Positions 7,459 through 8,222 of a stretch of 8,222 bases of DNA are shown here, one piece after another. Position 1 is the first letter of the stretch. Every line of letters starts with the position of its first letter. The notes under the pieces are model-generated. The model worked only from the letters and a program-made list of their open reading frames with translations. It was not told the origin of the DNA and made no database searches. The DNA is from an uncultured bacterium. Lineage in GTDB: Bacteria > Bacillota > Clostridia > Lachnospirales > Lachnospiraceae. Position numbers and translations under genes: made by a program. The stretch is from positions 1-8,222 of the forward strand of contig CAMGRE010000112.1 in assembly GCA_946061355.1 (NCBI GenBank), given 5' to 3'.

Positions 7459-7486
7459 CGGCGTGAGCCGGCGGCATGGGATGCGC
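7459..7486 (+). other. Two adjacent GC-rich hairpins in the 3' untranslated region
   Basis: CGGC-GTGA-GCCG (7459-7470) forms a 4-bp stem closed by a GNRA-type tetraloop. Directly after it, GCG(G)CAT-GGG-ATGCGC (7471-7486) forms a 6-bp stem with one bulged G. A weaker CGCA/TGCG pair (7438-7441 with 7451-7454) precedes them. They lie between the stop codon at 7426 and the terminator at 7518. Confidence 0.5.
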
Positions 7487-7517
7487 AGGATTTGTATTTT
7501 GAAAGACAGAGAGATTG

Positions 7518-7543
7518 CGGAATGCAGGTGCATTCCGTTTTTT
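7518..7543 (+). terminator. Rho-independent terminator
   Basis: Perfect 8-bp stem CGGAATGC / GCATTCCG (7518-7525 with 7530-7537) with loop AGGT, followed directly by six T (7538-7543). It ends the small membrane protein transcript and separates it from the methyltransferase gene at 7630. There is no matching A-run upstream, so it should work on the plus strand only. Confidence 0.9.
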
Positions 7544-7544
7544 C

Positions 7545-7581
7545 GTCATACAGGATATTCTGCCTGGGTTTCCGGTATGAC
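7545..7581. repeat. Imperfect inverted repeat upstream of the m5U methyltransferase gene
   Basis: GTCATACAGGA (7545-7555) and TCCGGTATGAC (7571-7581) are inverted copies with one mismatch in 11, separated by 15 bases. It follows the terminator directly and lies 48 bases before the ATG at 7630. It could be a protein-binding dyad or a leader hairpin; no T-run follows, so it is not a terminator. Confidence 0.6.
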
Positions 7582-7616
7582 AAAACGGGATATGCAATCT
7601 AACAATGATAGACAGC

Positions 7617-7621
7617 AGGAG
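7617..7621 (+). promoter_or_regulatory. Ribosome binding site of the m5U methyltransferase gene
   Basis: AGGAG, 8 bases before the ATG at 7630. I found no convincing -35/-10 pair between the terminator and this site. Confidence 0.75.
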
Positions 7622-7629
7622 ACAGATTG

Positions 7630-8222
7630 ATGAAAAAAGGTCAGATTACAGAAGGAATTGTGGAACGTGTTCAGTTTCCGAACAAGGCGGTCGTGCGATG
7701 TGAGGACGGCGGTATCTGTGTGGTAAAAAACGCTCTTCCGGGGCAGAAGCTTTCTATTGCGGTCAATAAAGTCAGGAAAGGAAAAGCCGAGGGCAGAATT
7801 CTGGAAGTGCTCGCGCCGGGAGAAGATGAACATGAGAGCGTTTGTCCGCATTTCGGCGCCTGCGGGGGCTGTAATTATCAGACGCTGCCCTACGAGACAC
7901 AGCTTGCGCTGAAGGAGAGCCAGGTAAAGGCGTTACTGGAGCCTGTGCTGCAAAAACAGTCGGAGGAATATGTCTGGGAGCCGATCCGCAGAAGCCCGGA
8001 TGTTTACGGCTACCGCAATAAGATGGAATTCTCGTTCGGAGACGGCTGTAAGGACGGACCGTTGGAGCTTGGCATGCATAAGCGCGGCGGATTTTATGAT
8101 ATTGTGACAGTATCGGACTGTCAGATTGTGGATGAAGATTACCGGACGATTCTGAAGCCTGTGCTGGCTTACTGCAGAGAACAGGGCTTTTCCTTTTATC
8201 ACAGATTGCGTCATACAGGATA
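7630..8222 (+). CDS. rlmD: 23S rRNA uracil-C5 methyltransferase, RlmD/RumA (TrmA) family (partial, 3' end outside window)
   Basis: Predicted SAM-dependent RNA m5U methyltransferase. The first 197 codons are visible and run open to the window edge. Residues 1-60 form a TRAM-like RNA-binding domain (ITEGIVERV, a small beta-barrel pattern rich in Val and Lys). Next comes the Fe-S motif C72-x5-C78-x2-C81 within CPHFGACGGCNYQ, and the fourth cysteine C164 in SDCQIV, matching the four-cysteine 4Fe-4S arrangement of RumA-type enzymes. Between them YGYRNKMEFSFG is the typical central-domain segment. The SAM-binding and catalytic domain would lie to the right. The ATG at 7630 is supported by AGGAG 8 bases upstream and by the TRAM domain beginning at once. 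Firmicutes often carry several paralogues (RlmD, RlmCD, TrmA-like), so family is secure but the exact uridine (U1939, U747 or both in 23S rRNA) is not. Confidence 0.9.
   Translation, partial: MKKGQITEGIVERVQFPNKAVVRCEDGGICVVKNALPGQKLSIAVNKVRKGKAEGRILEVLAPGEDEHESVCPHFGACGGCNYQTLPYETQLALKESQVKALLEPVLQKQSEEYVWEPIRRSPDVYGYRNKMEFSFGDGCKDGPLELGMHKRGGFYDIVTVSDCQIVDEDYRTILKPVLAYCREQGFSFYHRLRHTG

Noticed and set aside
6911..7597. 228-codon minus-strand frame opposite the small acidic protein
   Set aside because: It spans a terminator and a gene end; its hydrophobic-looking stretch is the antisense of the acidic and membrane-encoding repeats. No start signal was found.
1..8222. A mobile element, CRISPR array, defence island or other novel multi-gene system
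   Set aside because: No transposase, integrase, regularly spaced repeats, toxin-antitoxin pair or phage-like gene is visible; the genes are mostly core chromosomal ones.

Overview
The window looks like ordinary chromosome from a Gram-positive anaerobe of the class Clostridia, most likely Lachnospiraceae. This is an inference from protein style: a lipoprotein-type ABC substrate-binding protein, PcrA rather than UvrD, AGGAGG-like ribosome binding sites and roughly balanced base composition. No rRNA, tRNA, CRISPR array, transposase, integrase or phage gene was recognised.

Layout. (1) 1-604, minus strand: the N-terminal two-thirds or so of an NMT1/THI5-like (NitT/TauT/SsuA-type) ABC substrate-binding lipoprotein, cut by the window edge. 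(2) 605-756: divergent intergenic region with a good sigma-A-type promoter facing right. (3) 757-2181, plus: an RsmF-type rRNA m5C methyltransferase. (4) 2182-2344: intergenic, with a strong-looking promoter. (5) 2345-4447, plus: a 700-residue signalling protein built as REC - degenerate GGDEF - intact EAL - REC, a predicted c-di-GMP phosphodiesterase. (6) 4470-6986, plus: the DNA helicase PcrA, only 22 bases downstream and probably in the same transcript; it has an unusually glycine/serine-rich linker. (7) 7118-7426, plus: a 102-residue single-pass membrane protein with an extremely acidic tail, family not recognised, with its own extended -10 promoter and a clear intrinsic terminator at 7518-7543. 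(8) 7630 to the right edge, plus: the N-terminal half of an RlmD/RumA-type 23S rRNA m5U methyltransferase with its Fe-S cysteines, preceded by an imperfect inverted repeat.

How the genes relate. Two rRNA base methyltransferases flank a c-di-GMP signalling gene that appears to form a two-gene unit with a core DNA repair helicase, followed by a small membrane protein. I see no self-contained new defence or mobile system. The items most worth a second look are the double-receiver EAL protein with its dead cyclase site and its linkage to pcrA, the Gly/Ser/Arg/Phe-Gly linker in PcrA, the acidic repeat membrane protein, and the structured RNA segments between 7437 and 7581. No gene-free stretch exceeds 300 bases; the longest, 7427-7629, holds hairpins, the terminator and the inverted repeat.
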